In this document: piece by piece, positions 1-8,678 of the stretch | Numbering within the stretch: position 1 is the first letter of the stretch | How the letters are laid out: every line of letters begins with the position of its first letter | Assembly (NCBI RefSeq): GCF_035942955.1 | Contig: NZ_DASZCQ010000040.1 | Span: 1 to 59,920, forward strand | Direction of reading: 5' to 3' | Source of the DNA: DASYTH01 sp035942955 | GTDB taxonomy: Bacteria > Actinomycetota > Actinomycetes > Mycobacteriales > Pseudonocardiaceae | Length of the DNA stretch: 59,920 bases | Program-made: the position numbers and the translations under genes | The notes under the pieces: generated by a model | Seen by the model: the letters and a program-made list of their open reading frames with translations, nothing else | Databases searched by the model: none | Told to the model about the DNA's origin: nothing

Positions 1-18
1 GTTACAGCGTGCTGTAAC
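1..18. promoter_or_regulatory. Palindromic operator-like site upstream of the carboxypeptidase gene
   Basis: GTTACAGC-GT-GCTGTAAC is a perfect 8-bp inverted repeat with a 2-bp centre, 37 bases before the first ATG. The size and symmetry suit a dimeric regulator such as a TetR or GntR type. The regulator, if neighbouring, lies left of the window. It could equally belong to a divergent gene outside the window. Confidence 0.45.
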
Positions 19-54
19 CGTGGCGCAACCACACCCCGGGTAGACCTGGCCACC

Positions 55-1602
55 ATGCGTCATCAACCGACCCGCCGGTCCGTGCTCGGCATGCTCGGCG
101 CCGCCCCGATCGCCGCCGGCGGCTTACTGTCAGCTGCCGGCACGGCCCGCGCCGAACCCGGGCTGGACGCCCGGATTCAGGAAATCACCGGCCGGCCCGA
201 GTTCGCCGGCTCGCGCTGGGGAATGCGGTTCCATGTACACGACACCGACGAGCCGGTGTACGCGCTGAACCCGGACCACCGGTTCGTCGCCGCGTCGGCC
301 ATCAAGGTCTTCATCGCGGGATCGGCATTCTCCGCCCTCGGCCCCGGCTACCGGTTCCGCACCCGGGTGCACCGCACCGGCCCGGTCAGCCGTGGAGTCC
401 TCAATGGACACCTGATCCTGGTGGCCGGCGGGGATCTGCTGCTCGGTCCCCGGATCCGGCCGGACGGCACGATCGCCCTGCCGAACCCGGACCACTCCTA
501 CGGAACCGCCACGGGCCCGATACCCGGAGATGCGCTGCGGCAACTCCGGGAGCTCGCCCGCCAGGTGGCCCGCCGCGGAGTCCGGCGCGTCGCGGGGCGG
601 GTGCTGGTGGACGCCTCGCTGTTCCGTCAGGGCCGGGAGGAGATCGCCAACGGATTCACGCCGATCCCGGTGTCCCCCATGATGCTCAACGACAACATCG
701 TCGACGTCGTGGTGACCCCGGGCGGCCGGGCCGGTGCGCCCGCCGGGCTGCTCGTGTCGCCGCGCACCGAGTACGTGGATGTGCTCAACGACGTCACGAC
801 GATCCCGACCGGCCAGCGGGCCCGGCCCCTGACCTTCACCACGGTGTCGGCCAACCCGGACGGTACGCACACCGTGCGGCTCACCGGCGACGTCCCGCTG
901 GGCGGACAACCCGTGCTGCGCCCGTACTACGTTCCCGATCCGGTCCGCTTCGCCGAGATCGCCTTCACGCAGGCACTGCGCGAGGAAGGCGTCGACGTCG
1001 CGGACGACCAATTGTCCACAACGGACCAGCGGCGGAACAGGCTGGCCGAGCAGGTCTCGCCGCCGCTCTCGGAGCAGGTCAAGGTCATGCTCAAGCTCAG
1101 CTCCAATGTGCACACCGTCTACTTTCCCTACCTGGTGGGCGCGATCGCCGGTCGCGACCCGCACACCGCCAAGGCGACCGGCGAAGGGTTCCAGCGGGCG
1201 CTGATCGAGCGGGCCGGCCTCGACCCGGACGATCCGTCCAACGGCGGCCACACCTCGGACTTCTTCGTCCAGTTCCTGCGCCACATGGCGCGGCAGCGGT
1301 ACTTCCCCGACTATCGCCGGTCGATGGCGATCATGGGTCGGGACGGCACGCTGACCGACGTCGAGCCCGACTCGCCCGCCGCCGGCCGGGTCTTCGCCAA
1401 GACCGGGACCGCCGCGAGCGGCGCCGCCGTGCACAAGGCGATGGCCGGGTACATCGTCCTGCCGGGCGGGACGCTGGTCGTGTTCGCGGAGTTCATGAAC
1501 CAGGCCGTCCGATCCCTCGACGAGGCCTTCGCGGTGCAGGCACGCGCCGGCGCCGCGCAGGGCGAGATCGTCACGGCCGTCTACGAGTCGCTGACCACGT
1601 GA
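55..1602 (+). CDS. dacB: Tat-exported D-alanyl-D-alanine carboxypeptidase/endopeptidase (PBP4, peptidase S13)
   Basis: This 515-residue protein should trim or cut peptidoglycan peptides outside the membrane. A twin-arginine leader (RRSVLG, then a hydrophobic stretch and ARA at about residue 33) marks it for folded export. The three active-site motifs of penicillin-recognising enzymes are present: S81-A-I-K84, S349-S-N351 and K449-T-G451. The large insert between the first two motifs (residues about 90 to 340) is typical of the PBP4/S13 family, whose members are 450 to 530 residues. The next gene starts 10 bases after the stop and has an almost identical leader, so the two are probably co-transcribed. 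The ATG at 55 is preferred because the Tat leader begins there. Whether it acts as carboxypeptidase or endopeptidase cannot be read from sequence. Confidence 0.88.
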   Translation: MRHQPTRRSVLGMLGAAPIAAGGLLSAAGTARAEPGLDARIQEITGRPEFAGSRWGMRFHVHDTDEPVYALNPDHRFVAASAIKVFIAGSAFSALGPGYRFRTRVHRTGPVSRGVLNGHLILVAGGDLLLGPRIRPDGTIALPNPDHSYGTATGPIPGDALRQLRELARQVARRGVRRVAGRVLVDASLFRQGREEIANGFTPIPVSPMMLNDNIVDVVVTPGGRAGAPAGLLVSPRTEYVDVLNDVTTIPTGQRARPLTFTTVSANPDGTHTVRLTGDVPLGGQPVLRPYYVPDPVRFAEIAFTQALREEGVDVADDQLSTTDQRRNRLAEQVSPPLSEQVKVMLKLSSNVHTVYFPYLVGAIAGRDPHTAKATGEGFQRALIERAGLDPDDPSNGGHTSDFFVQFLRHMARQRYFPDYRRSMAIMGRDGTLTDVEPDSPAAGRVFAKTGTAASGAAVHKAMAGYIVLPGGTLVVFAEFMNQAVRSLDEAFAVQARAGAAQGEIVTAVYESLTT

Positions 1603-1612
1603 GGAGAGATCG

Positions 1613-2779
1613 ATGACAGTCCGATCGCGACGGTCGACGCTCGGCCTGCTCGGCACCGCACCCGTCGCCGCGGGCGGGTTGCTCGCCGCCGCCGAACCCG
1701 CCTCGGCCGGCCGTATTCCCCGGGACCTGTTGCCCGATGGCCGGTTCGACCGTTTCGTCGCGCGGCGGGCCGCGGCCGACCAGTTCTCCGGAACCGTCCT
1801 GCTGGCCCACCGGGGCCGGCCGGTGCTGGCCCGATCCCACGGGATGGCCAACCGGGACCGGGCCGTGGCCAACCGGCCGGACACCGCCTTCGACCTCGCC
1901 TCGGTGACCAAATGCCTCACCGCCGTGGCGATCGGGCAGCTCGCCCAGCAGGGCCGGGTCGCCTTCCACGAGCCGCTCGGCACTTACCTCGACGGGTTCC
2001 CGGCGGACGTGGCCCAGGCCACGGTCCACCAACTGCTCACCCACACCTCGGGCGTCGGCCGGCCGGCGCTCACCACCGAGCGGCCACCGGACCAGTTCGA
2101 GTGGGACACCGTCGACGAGGTCTGGAACGGCACCCTGGCGTACCTGCGCACGCGGCCGTTGCGGTTCACCCCGGGCTCGCGCTTCGACTACAGCAACGAC
2201 GCCTACGTCGTGGTCGGCGCGATCGTGGCCGCGGTCTCCGGACTGTCCTATTACGACTACGTGCGCCGGCACATCTTCGGCCCGGCCGGCATGACCGGAG
2301 CGGACTTCTTCACCAAGCCCCAGGTCCTCGCCGCCGGCGGCATCGCCCGCGAGTACGCGACCCAACCCGCCGGCGACCGTGCCGACTTCGTCACGACGCC
2401 GTTCTTCCCGTTCATCGGCAGTCCCGCCGGTGGGGCGTTCGCCTCGGCGCCGGATCTGCTCCGCTTCGCCACCGCGCTGCACGGCGGAAAGTTGTTGAGC
2501 CCCGCGTTCACCCACGCCCTCACGAGCGGCAAGGTGGTCGTCGGCTCGTCCCCCGCCGTGCCGGCCACACCGGGCCAGATCGTGTTCTACGGCTACGGCC
2601 ACGTGGACGGCATCGTGACTCACCACCGCGTCGTCGGGCATTCCGGCAGCGGCCCCGGCCGGGCGAACAACCTCGACGTGTTTCTTGAGGAGGGCTGGAC
2701 CGTGGTGATCCTCAGCAACTACGACACCGGCATCCGGCCCATCGTCGACCTGGCGCGCGAGATCATCACTCGGCGGTAG
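1613..2779 (+). CDS. Tat-exported serine hydrolase, beta-lactamase/S12 family
   Basis: A 388-residue class C beta-lactamase-like enzyme. The leader RRSTLGLLGTAPVAAGG closely matches that of the upstream carboxypeptidase. Motifs seen: S97-V-T-K100 (nucleophile and base), Y193-S-N195, and H343-S-G in the place of KTG. H-x-G is usual for esterases and D,D-peptidases of the S12 family rather than true antibiotic-degrading enzymes, so a cell-wall peptide or ester substrate is more likely than resistance (inference). A purine-rich ribosome site (GAGGAGAG) begins at the upstream stop, giving tight coupling. The 3' end overlaps the convergent regulator gene by 14 bases, leaving no room for a separate terminator. 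Confidence 0.85.
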   Translation: MTVRSRRSTLGLLGTAPVAAGGLLAAAEPASAGRIPRDLLPDGRFDRFVARRAAADQFSGTVLLAHRGRPVLARSHGMANRDRAVANRPDTAFDLASVTKCLTAVAIGQLAQQGRVAFHEPLGTYLDGFPADVAQATVHQLLTHTSGVGRPALTTERPPDQFEWDTVDEVWNGTLAYLRTRPLRFTPGSRFDYSNDAYVVVGAIVAAVSGLSYYDYVRRHIFGPAGMTGADFFTKPQVLAAGGIAREYATQPAGDRADFVTTPFFPFIGSPAGGAFASAPDLLRFATALHGGKLLSPAFTHALTSGKVVVGSSPAVPATPGQIVFYGYGHVDGIVTHHRVVGHSGSGPGRANNLDVFLEEGWTVVILSNYDTGIRPIVDLAREIITRR

Positions 2780-3449
2780 TGCCGGGGCGTTCGCGCAGAA
2801 AGGCCAGCACCGCGGCGACCCGACGGTGCACGGGCTCGTCGGCCAGGCCCAGCTTGCCGAAGATGGAGTTGACGTGCTTCTCCACCGTCGAGGCGGACAG
2901 GTTCAGCGCCTGCTCGACGCCGGCGTTGGTCTTGCCCTGGGCCATCTCGCGCAGCACGTCGAGCTCGCGGGAGGTCAGCGCGGCCAGCGGGGAGTGGGCG
3001 CCGCGGGTGCGGCGGGCGACGAGCGCCTCGACCACGAGCGGGTCGATCACCGAGCCGCCCCTGGCTACCTCGCGCAGCGCGCGGATCAGGTCCTCAAGGT
3101 CGCCGAGCCGATCCTTGAGCAGGTAGGCCAGTCCGGCGGTTCCGTTGCGCAGCAAGGCGAACGCGTAGCTCTCGTCGGTGTGCTGGGACAGCACGGCCAC
3201 CCCGACGCCGGGGTGCTCGGCGTGGATCGCGTGCGCGGCGTCGATGCCCTCCATGTGGTGGCCGGGCGGCATCCGGATGTCGGTGAGCACGGCGTCGGGC
3301 CGCAGCCGACGCACGGCGTCGCACAGCTCCTCGGCGTTGCCGACCGCGGCCAGCACGTCGACCTCGCCGGAGTCCTCGAGCAGCCGGCGGGTGCCCTCGC
3401 GGACGAGGTAGTTGTCCTCGGCGATCACCACGCGGAGTCGGTCAGCCAT
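2766..3449 (-). CDS. NarL/LuxR-family response regulator
   Basis: A 227-residue two-domain regulator. The receiver domain (about 1 to 125) has the acidic pair near VIAEDN, the phosphoacceptor Asp in DAVLTDIRM and the conserved Lys in YLLKDR. A LuxR-type helix-turn-helix follows (SRELDVLREMAQGKTNAGVEQAL, then STVEKHVNSIF). The sensor kinase gene overlaps its start by 8 bases, so the two form one translationally coupled pair. The target genes are unknown; the convergent cell-wall enzyme genes are only neighbours. Confidence 0.92.
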   Translation of the reverse strand: MADRLRVVIAEDNYLVREGTRRLLEDSGEVDVLAAVGNAEELCDAVRRLRPDAVLTDIRMPPGHHMEGIDAAHAIHAEHPGVGVAVLSQHTDESYAFALLRNGTAGLAYLLKDRLGDLEDLIRALREVARGGSVIDPLVVEALVARRTRGAHSPLAALTSRELDVLREMAQGKTNAGVEQALNLSASTVEKHVNSIFGKLGLADEPVHRRVAAVLAFLRERPGTTAE

Positions 3450-5454
3450 GCTCGGCTCTCACCGGTAGCTCGGCGTGCACGCTGGTGCCCGCGCCGGGTT
3501 CGCTGTTCACCCGCAGCCTGCCACCGAGCGCCTCCACCCGGTCCCGCAGGTTGGTCAGCCCGTGGCCGTTGGTCGCGGTCGTGGTCGTGGCGAGGCCGAC
3601 GCCGTCGTCGTGCACGTGTACCACCAGTTGTCCGTCCTGTGTGGACAAATCGACCTCCGCGGTGCGGGCGGCGGAATGCTTGACGACGTTGGTCAGCGCC
3701 TCGCAGATGACGAAGTACGCGGCGCCCTCCACCTCGGCACCCAGCCGCCGTTCGTCCACCGTGGAGTCGGCGCGGACCAGCACCTCCAGCGGCAGCCGGT
3801 CGGCGCGCGCCGCCACGGCGGCCACCAGGCCCTGGTCGCTGAGTACCGGCGGGTGGATGCCGTGCGCCAGCTCGCGCAGGTCGGCCAGCAGCTCCCGGGC
3901 GTCGGCGGCCAGCTCGTCGAGCACCTCGTCGGCGGACCGGTCGCCGCGGCCGATCTGGTTGCGGGCCAGCCGCAGCTTCATGATCAGCGCGACGACCTGC
4001 TGCTGGGCGCCGTCGTGGATGTTGCGCTCGATGCGCCGCCGCTCGGTGTCCTGCGCGGTGATGATCCGGGCCCTTGACCGGTCCAGCTCGTCGACCCGCT
4101 CGGCGAGCGCGGCGGTGAGCTGCAGGTTGGCGATCGCGGTCGCGGCCTGCCCGGCGAGCGTGGCCAGCAGCTCGCGGTCCTCGCCGGCGTAGCCGTCGTC
4201 CTTTGCGCACTCGATGTGGCCGATGACCTCGCCGCCGCGCTCGAGCGGGACCCGCAGCGTCGGCTCGCCGGACGGCTCGCCGGCCACCGCGCTCGCCGCC
4301 GGCAGCGTCACCCGCACCCACCGGGCGGCCAGTCCTATTCGGACGGTCTCGGCCAGGCGAGGCAGCAGGTCGTGCAGCTCCACGGTCTGCTCGAGGCTCG
4401 CGCCGAACGCGGTGAGCAGCTGGTAGCGGTTCACCCGCTCACCGAACACCAGCCGGTCGGCGAGGCGTTCCAGCCGGCGGCGCAGCGGCTGGAAAGCCGC
4501 GGCCGCGACGACCGCCACCAGCACCGCAAGCGGGACCGGGATCACGTCGCTGACCGCCAGCCCGGGGGCCGCGGCCAGTCCGATGTAGACGACCGCGATA
4601 CCGATCGTCAGCACGCCGTACACCACCGACCGACGGACCACCAGGTCGATGTCGAACAGCCGGTGCCGGACGATCCCGATCACGATGGTCGCCGGGATCA
4701 TCAGCATCAGGACGATCGTCAGCCCGTTGAACAGGCGCAGCCACACCGGGTACGGCTGACCGACCGCGCTGGCCAGCGCGTTCTGCAGGACGTAGAACGG
4801 GATGATCGTCCCGGCGACGTAGACCAGCAGCCGCATCCGCGCCCGCTGCTCGGGTCCGGCCTGGAAGTAGCGGACGAACAGCACGGGAACCACGACGAAA
4901 CCGCCGTAGAACCCCTCGGCGAGGAACTGCAGCGGCGGCGCGAGCCAGTCCAGCCAGGGCACCGCGAGCGGGCTGGGCACCTGCGGGGCGGGATCGAACA
5001 GGTACCGGTCGATCACCAGGTTCGGGCTGCTCAGCAGCAACAGCGGCGGCAGCAGCAGGTGCAGCCAGGTCAGCCGCAGCACCACCCGCTGCCAGCGCCG
5101 CTCGACCACACCGTCCGGGTAGGACGCCAGCAGCAGCACCGCGGCGATCATCGCCAGCAGCCCGGTGTACTGCGCGAACAGGTTCGCCCACGCGAGCCAG
5201 TGCCCGGGACCGCGGCTGGCCAGCGTGTCTCGGATCGGCTGCTCGAGGCCGGCGCCGACCGCCAGCGTGGCGGCGAGCAGCAGCAGCCGCCGGGTCTGCG
5301 GATGCTCCGGCCGCTTGCCGGACAGCCACACCGCGACCACGAACAGCGGGGTGACGCCGAGGCCGATCCAGCCCAGGGTCCCGAGCACTCCGTCGGGGCC
5401 GGGCCTGGCCACCTTGTACATGATCGCGGCGACCAGCCCGGCGGCGCCGAGCAC
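3442..5454 (-). CDS. NarL-type membrane sensor histidine kinase with GAF domain
   Basis: About 670 residues. The N-terminal half has roughly ten hydrophobic segments, including the module around IVRHRLFDIDLVVRRS that is common in actinobacterial kinases. A GAF-like region follows, then a HisKA_3 dimerisation helix with the phospho-acceptor His in RIERNIHDGAQQQ, and a C-terminal ATPase domain (N box EALTNVVKHS, G boxes DDGVG and GHGLTNLRDR). No periplasmic domain is obvious, so the signal is probably sensed in or near the membrane. The open frame runs back into the GDSL gene; GTG at 5454 is the first start after that gene's stop (ATG at 5421 is the alternative). Neither has a strong ribosome site. 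Confidence 0.88.
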   Translation of the reverse strand: MLGAAGLVAAIMYKVARPGPDGVLGTLGWIGLGVTPLFVVAVWLSGKRPEHPQTRRLLLLAATLAVGAGLEQPIRDTLASRGPGHWLAWANLFAQYTGLLAMIAAVLLLASYPDGVVERRWQRVVLRLTWLHLLLPPLLLLSSPNLVIDRYLFDPAPQVPSPLAVPWLDWLAPPLQFLAEGFYGGFVVVPVLFVRYFQAGPEQRARMRLLVYVAGTIIPFYVLQNALASAVGQPYPVWLRLFNGLTIVLMLMIPATIVIGIVRHRLFDIDLVVRRSVVYGVLTIGIAVVYIGLAAAPGLAVSDVIPVPLAVLVAVVAAAAFQPLRRRLERLADRLVFGERVNRYQLLTAFGASLEQTVELHDLLPRLAETVRIGLAARWVRVTLPAASAVAGEPSGEPTLRVPLERGGEVIGHIECAKDDGYAGEDRELLATLAGQAATAIANLQLTAALAERVDELDRSRARIITAQDTERRRIERNIHDGAQQQVVALIMKLRLARNQIGRGDRSADEVLDELAADARELLADLRELAHGIHPPVLSDQGLVAAVAARADRLPLEVLVRADSTVDERRLGAEVEGAAYFVICEALTNVVKHSAARTAEVDLSTQDGQLVVHVHDDGVGLATTTTATNGHGLTNLRDRVEALGGRLRVNSEPGAGTSVHAELPVRAEHG

Positions 5455-5480
5455 GACAAGCCTGGGTTCGGCGGGTGAGG

Positions 5481-6806
5481 TTACCGCCGGAACAGGTGGG
5501 CCGGGACGGCGTCGGCGAGGACCTTGTAGCCGAACGGGTTCAGGTGCAGGTGGTCTCCTTCGTCCACGGTGGCAAGGAGTTGGCGGGGGTTGGCGGGGTC
5601 GCGGGTGACCGCGTCGAAGTCGATCACGGCGTCGAACCGGTGGCTGGTGCGGATCCAATCGTTGACGGTCTGCCGGGTGGCCTCGCGGAGCCCGGCGGCG
5701 TCGTCGTAGCCGGTGTTGCCGCCGAAGGGCAGCAGGGTGGCGCCGTAGACCCGGATGCCGTGGGCGTGGGTGCGGACGATGATCTGCTCGTACGCGGCGA
5801 TCAGGTCCTCGGCGACCTGCCGCTGGGCGGCCTCGGTGGCCGGCGCGGTGCCGATGTCGTTGACGCCTTCGAAGACGATCAGCCACTGCACTCCGCTCTG
5901 CGCCAGGACATCCCGGTCGAGCCGGGCCAGCGCGTTGGGGCCGAGGCCGTCGTTGAGCACCCGGTTGCCGCCGGCGGCCTGGTTCAGGATGGCGATGTCG
6001 GCCGTGGCCGGGTGCGCCTGCAGCCGGTCGAGCAGCTGGTCGGGCCAGCGGTTGTTCCCGTTGGTGGTGGAGCCGCGGCCGTCGGTCAGCGAGTCACCGA
6101 GCATGACGGCGCCGGCCGTGGTGCGCTTGGCCGGCACCTCGACGCCGCTGAGGAAGTACCAGTGGTTGGTGGGGGTGGCGCCGGGCAGGTCCACGGCGTC
6201 GACGTGGTTGCCGGCCAGCAGGTGGGAGGTGGTCCGGGAGCCGGGGTGCGAAGTGATGTTGGTCGACCTCTGGCCCTCGGCCAGGTAGGTGGTGACGGTC
6301 AGGTTGGCGCGGGCCGCAACGGGGAAGGTGAGCGGGTCGGACACCATCTGCGCCCCGACCGGGATGACCACCGAGGACCGGCCGGAGAAGGTGACCGGGC
6401 GCGCGGTGCCGGCCTCGATCGCGCTGACGCCGGCCTGCCCGCCGGCCGGGAGCGCGACCGTGACCGCGGTGATCGGCAGCGCCGCGCCGCCGAAGGCGTT
6501 GGAGAAGCGCAGCCGCAGCACGGGCCCGCCGAGCGACACGCGGATGGTCTGCCGCAGCGTGCTGTCGGCCAGCACCACATTGTCCCCGGTGAACGGCGGG
6601 GGCGGCATGTTGCCCGGCTCGGTCAGCTGCGGCATGGCCGTCCAGGTGTTGACCCAGTGTCCGGTGCGGACGTCCGGGGCGATCTCGACGCCGGTCGGCC
6701 CGGAGGTGCCGGCGCCGAGGGTTCCGATCACATGCGACGTGGTGAGCAGGGCCGCCGTGAGGACTCCCACGATGGCCAGGCCGAGAATGGATGATCGTCC
6801 GCTCAT
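5481..6806 (-). CDS. Secreted SGNH/GDSL-family hydrolase (esterase)
   Basis: A 441-residue exported esterase. A hydrophobic leader is followed by an N-terminal beta domain (TGHWVNTWTAMPQ onward) that typically precedes the catalytic domain in this actinobacterial subfamily. Catalytic blocks: GDSLTDG (Ser nucleophile), NQAAGGNRV, EGVNDIG (block III Asn) and DHLHLNPFGY (Asp-His pair). ATG at 6806 is chosen because GGAGG lies 7 bases before it; the ATG at 6830 lacks one. The natural substrate is probably acetyl or acyl groups on plant polysaccharide (inference from the neighbouring CBM2 esterase and from the palindrome upstream that is shared with the GH43 gene). Confidence 0.85.
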   Translation of the reverse strand: MSGRSSILGLAIVGVLTAALLTTSHVIGTLGAGTSGPTGVEIAPDVRTGHWVNTWTAMPQLTEPGNMPPPPFTGDNVVLADSTLRQTIRVSLGGPVLRLRFSNAFGGAALPITAVTVALPAGGQAGVSAIEAGTARPVTFSGRSSVVIPVGAQMVSDPLTFPVAARANLTVTTYLAEGQRSTNITSHPGSRTTSHLLAGNHVDAVDLPGATPTNHWYFLSGVEVPAKRTTAGAVMLGDSLTDGRGSTTNGNNRWPDQLLDRLQAHPATADIAILNQAAGGNRVLNDGLGPNALARLDRDVLAQSGVQWLIVFEGVNDIGTAPATEAAQRQVAEDLIAAYEQIIVRTHAHGIRVYGATLLPFGGNTGYDDAAGLREATRQTVNDWIRTSHRFDAVIDFDAVTRDPANPRQLLATVDEGDHLHLNPFGYKVLADAVPAHLFRR

Positions 6807-6842
6807 GGGCTGCCTCCATGAGATCCGCACCGCCGGCCGCCA

Positions 6843-6857
6843 TCCGAAAGTTTCGGA
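6843..6857. promoter_or_regulatory. CGAAA/TTTCG palindrome upstream of the GDSL gene
   Basis: TCCGAAAGTTTCGGA is a perfect 15-bp palindrome with a single central base, about 37 bases upstream of the GDSL start. Elements of the CGAAAnTTTCG kind are known in front of actinobacterial xylanase-type genes as repressor sites. A close relative (CGAAATTTCG) lies upstream of the GH43 gene at 36115-36124. The regulator is not in this window. Confidence 0.55.
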
Positions 6858-6972
6858 GTGGTGCCGATAGTTTTCATCGACCGTAGGGTTGCCTCGCCAA
6901 TGGGGTCAAGCGGTTGGCCGCTGGTCGACCTCTTGTCGCGGCGAACTACCGCTCGTGAGCTGCCGGTTGCTT

Positions 6973-7010
6973 TCTGAAACGTTCCGGAACACAATGCGAA
7001 CTGTTTCAGA
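6973..7010. promoter_or_regulatory. Nested palindromes in the esterase promoter
   Basis: TCTGAAAC (6973-6980) and GTTTCAGA (7003-7010) form a perfect 8-bp inverted repeat. Directly after the left arm is a second perfect palindrome, GTTCCGGAAC (6981-6990). The block ends 27 bases before the ATG of the CBM2 esterase, a position fitting an operator. It differs from the CGAAA-type site 120 bases to the left, so the two divergent genes may answer to different regulators. Confidence 0.5.
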
Positions 7011-7037
7011 CCCTTGTCCTGCTCGAGGGAGATCTCA

Positions 7038-8345
7038 ATGATGAGGAAAGCAGTCCTAGCCTGCCTGGGGGCGGTCGCGCTGCTGATCGGCGTCACCCTG
7101 ACCGCGCTGGCGCCCCCACCGGCCGCGGCCGCGTCGCTGGTCCAGGTCACCAACTTCGGCAACAACCCGAGCGGTCTGCAGATGCACATCTACGTGCCGG
7201 ACCGGGTGGTGACGCCGCGGGCGCCCATCCTGGTGGCCGTGCACTACTGCACCGGATCCGGTCCGGTCTTCTTCAGCGGAACCGAGTTCGCCCGGCTGGC
7301 CGACCAGTTCGGCTTCATCGTGATCTACCCGACCGCCACCCGGAGCAGCCGGTGCTTCGACGTGTACACCGCACAAGCGTTGCGCCGCAATGGAGGCAGC
7401 GACCCGGTGGGCATCAAGTCGATGATCGACTGGACGGTGGCCAACCGCAACGGCGACCCGAACCGGGTGTACGTCACCGGCGCGTCCTCCGGCGCCATGA
7501 TGACCAACGTCCTGCTCGGCGACTACCCGGACGTGTTCAAGGCGGGCGCGGCGTTCATGGGCGTGCCGGCCACCTGCTTCGCCACCACCCCGCCGAACGA
7601 GTGGAACAGCGACTGCGCCAACGGCACCATCATCCGGACCGCGCAGCAGTGGGGCGACGCCGCCCGCGCGATGAACCCCGGCTACACCGGACCGCGCCCG
7701 CGCATGCAAATCTGGCACGGCACCGCGGACACCACCCTGCGCTTCCCCAACTTCGGCGAGCAGCTCAAGCAGTGGACCAACGTGCTCGGTGTCAGCCAGA
7801 CCCCGTCGTTCACCGACACCCCGCAGTCCGGCTGGACCCGCACCCGCTACGGCGGCACCGGCGTCCAGGCGCCGGTCGAGGCGATCAGGCTGGAGAACGT
7901 CGGGCACAACCTGCCGCTCGGCGGCCAGGCCAGGATGGCCATCGACTTCTTCGGCCTGAGCACCTCCATCCCGCCGACCTCGACCACGACCACCACGACG
8001 ACGACCGGTAACCCGCCGCCGGGTGGCTGCACCGTCCGCGACGACCTCAACGCCTGGAACACCGGCCTGACATCCACCTTCACCCTCACCAACACCAGCA
8101 CCACCCCCATCAACGGCTGGACACTGACCTTCACCCTGCCCACCGGCCAAACCATCACCTCCGGCTGGAACGCCACCTACACCCCCACCACAGGCCACAT
8201 CACCGCCCGCAACACCAGCTTCAACGCAATGATCAACCCCAACGGCGGCACCGTCAGCGGCTTCGGCTTCCAAGCCACCCACACCGGCAACACCGCCAAA
8301 CCCACCTCCTTCACCCTCAACGGAACCCCCTGCACCGTGGCCTGA
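7038..8345 (+). CDS. Secreted PHB-depolymerase-like (LpqC family) esterase with C-terminal CBM2
   Basis: A 435-residue modular exported enzyme. A Sec leader ends near PAAAA. The catalytic domain (about 40 to 305) is an alpha/beta hydrolase of the esterase_phb type used by acetyl-xylan and feruloyl esterases: G148-A-S150-S-G152 nucleophile elbow, Asp in HGTADTT and His in VGHNLPL. A Pro/Thr linker (PPTSTTTTTTTTGNPPPGG) leads to a CBM2-like module with GW and SGWNA Trp residues and bracketing cysteines, expected to bind cellulose or xylan. Start ATG 7038 has GAGGGA at 7025-7030. The CBM2 part uses C-ending Thr, Ser and Asn codons almost exclusively and is G-poor, unlike the catalytic part, which suggests separate module ancestry or selection on low-complexity sequence. 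Confidence 0.85.
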   Translation: MMRKAVLACLGAVALLIGVTLTALAPPPAAAASLVQVTNFGNNPSGLQMHIYVPDRVVTPRAPILVAVHYCTGSGPVFFSGTEFARLADQFGFIVIYPTATRSSRCFDVYTAQALRRNGGSDPVGIKSMIDWTVANRNGDPNRVYVTGASSGAMMTNVLLGDYPDVFKAGAAFMGVPATCFATTPPNEWNSDCANGTIIRTAQQWGDAARAMNPGYTGPRPRMQIWHGTADTTLRFPNFGEQLKQWTNVLGVSQTPSFTDTPQSGWTRTRYGGTGVQAPVEAIRLENVGHNLPLGGQARMAIDFFGLSTSIPPTSTTTTTTTTGNPPPGGCTVRDDLNAWNTGLTSTFTLTNTSTTPINGWTLTFTLPTGQTITSGWNATYTPTTGHITARNTSFNAMINPNGGTVSGFGFQATHTGNTAKPTSFTLNGTPCTVA

Positions 8346-8387
8346 TCACCCAACCGAGCGCGGACTCGACGGGCGGCTGGTTTACCG

Positions 8388-8678
8388 ATGGTGTACCGTC
8401 TCCGTGTGGCCGCGAAGATGATCAAAGTTGACGAGCAGACCCATGCTCGGCTGACCCAGCTGGCGGCTGAGAACGGCACCACGATCGGCCGCTACGTCGC
8501 CAGGCTGGTCGGCGCCCAACGCACCCGCGCCGAGTGGGCGGAGATCGCCGCGCAGACCGAGGAGTACCTGCACGAGCAGTTCGGGTTCGTTGCCACGCCG
8601 GAGGAGCGGGCGGCCGCGGAGGCATGGCTGACCCGCGAGCCCACCAAGCACTCCCGCCGGGGGCGAGCCAGCTCGTGA
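8388..8678 (+). CDS. Probable antitoxin of a VapBC-like pair
   Basis: Up to 96 residues. The core IKVDEQTHARLTQLAAENGTTIGRYVARLVG resembles short ribbon-helix-helix antitoxins of actinobacteria, followed by a charged tail expected to wrap the toxin. By homology the real start is more likely ATG 8418 (MIKVD) or GTG 8406 than ATG 8388, because the direct repeat TTACCGATGG/TGTACCGTC at 8380-8400 looks like promoter or operator sequence. The stop overlaps the start of the next gene by 4 bases (GTGA), the usual coupling of toxin-antitoxin genes. Confidence 0.65.
   Translation: MVYRLRVAAKMIKVDEQTHARLTQLAAENGTTIGRYVARLVGAQRTRAEWAEIAAQTEEYLHEQFGFVATPEERAAAEAWLTREPTKHSRRGRASS

Noticed and set aside
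130..1983. A 617-codon open frame antisense to the first two genes
   Set aside because: It is the mirror of strong third-position GC in the real genes: Arg/Gly/Val-rich, no domain, no ribosome site. The sense proteins carry complete active sites. The same applies to the many other long antisense frames in the window.
1613..2779. Calling the S12 enzyme an antibiotic-resistance beta-lactamase
   Set aside because: The third motif is HSG instead of KTG and it sits next to a D,D-carboxypeptidase; a role in cell-wall or ester hydrolysis is more likely.
7978..8010. The ACC/ACG tract considered as a microsatellite
   Set aside because: It encodes the Thr-rich linker between the esterase and CBM2, and such linkers are normally repetitive.
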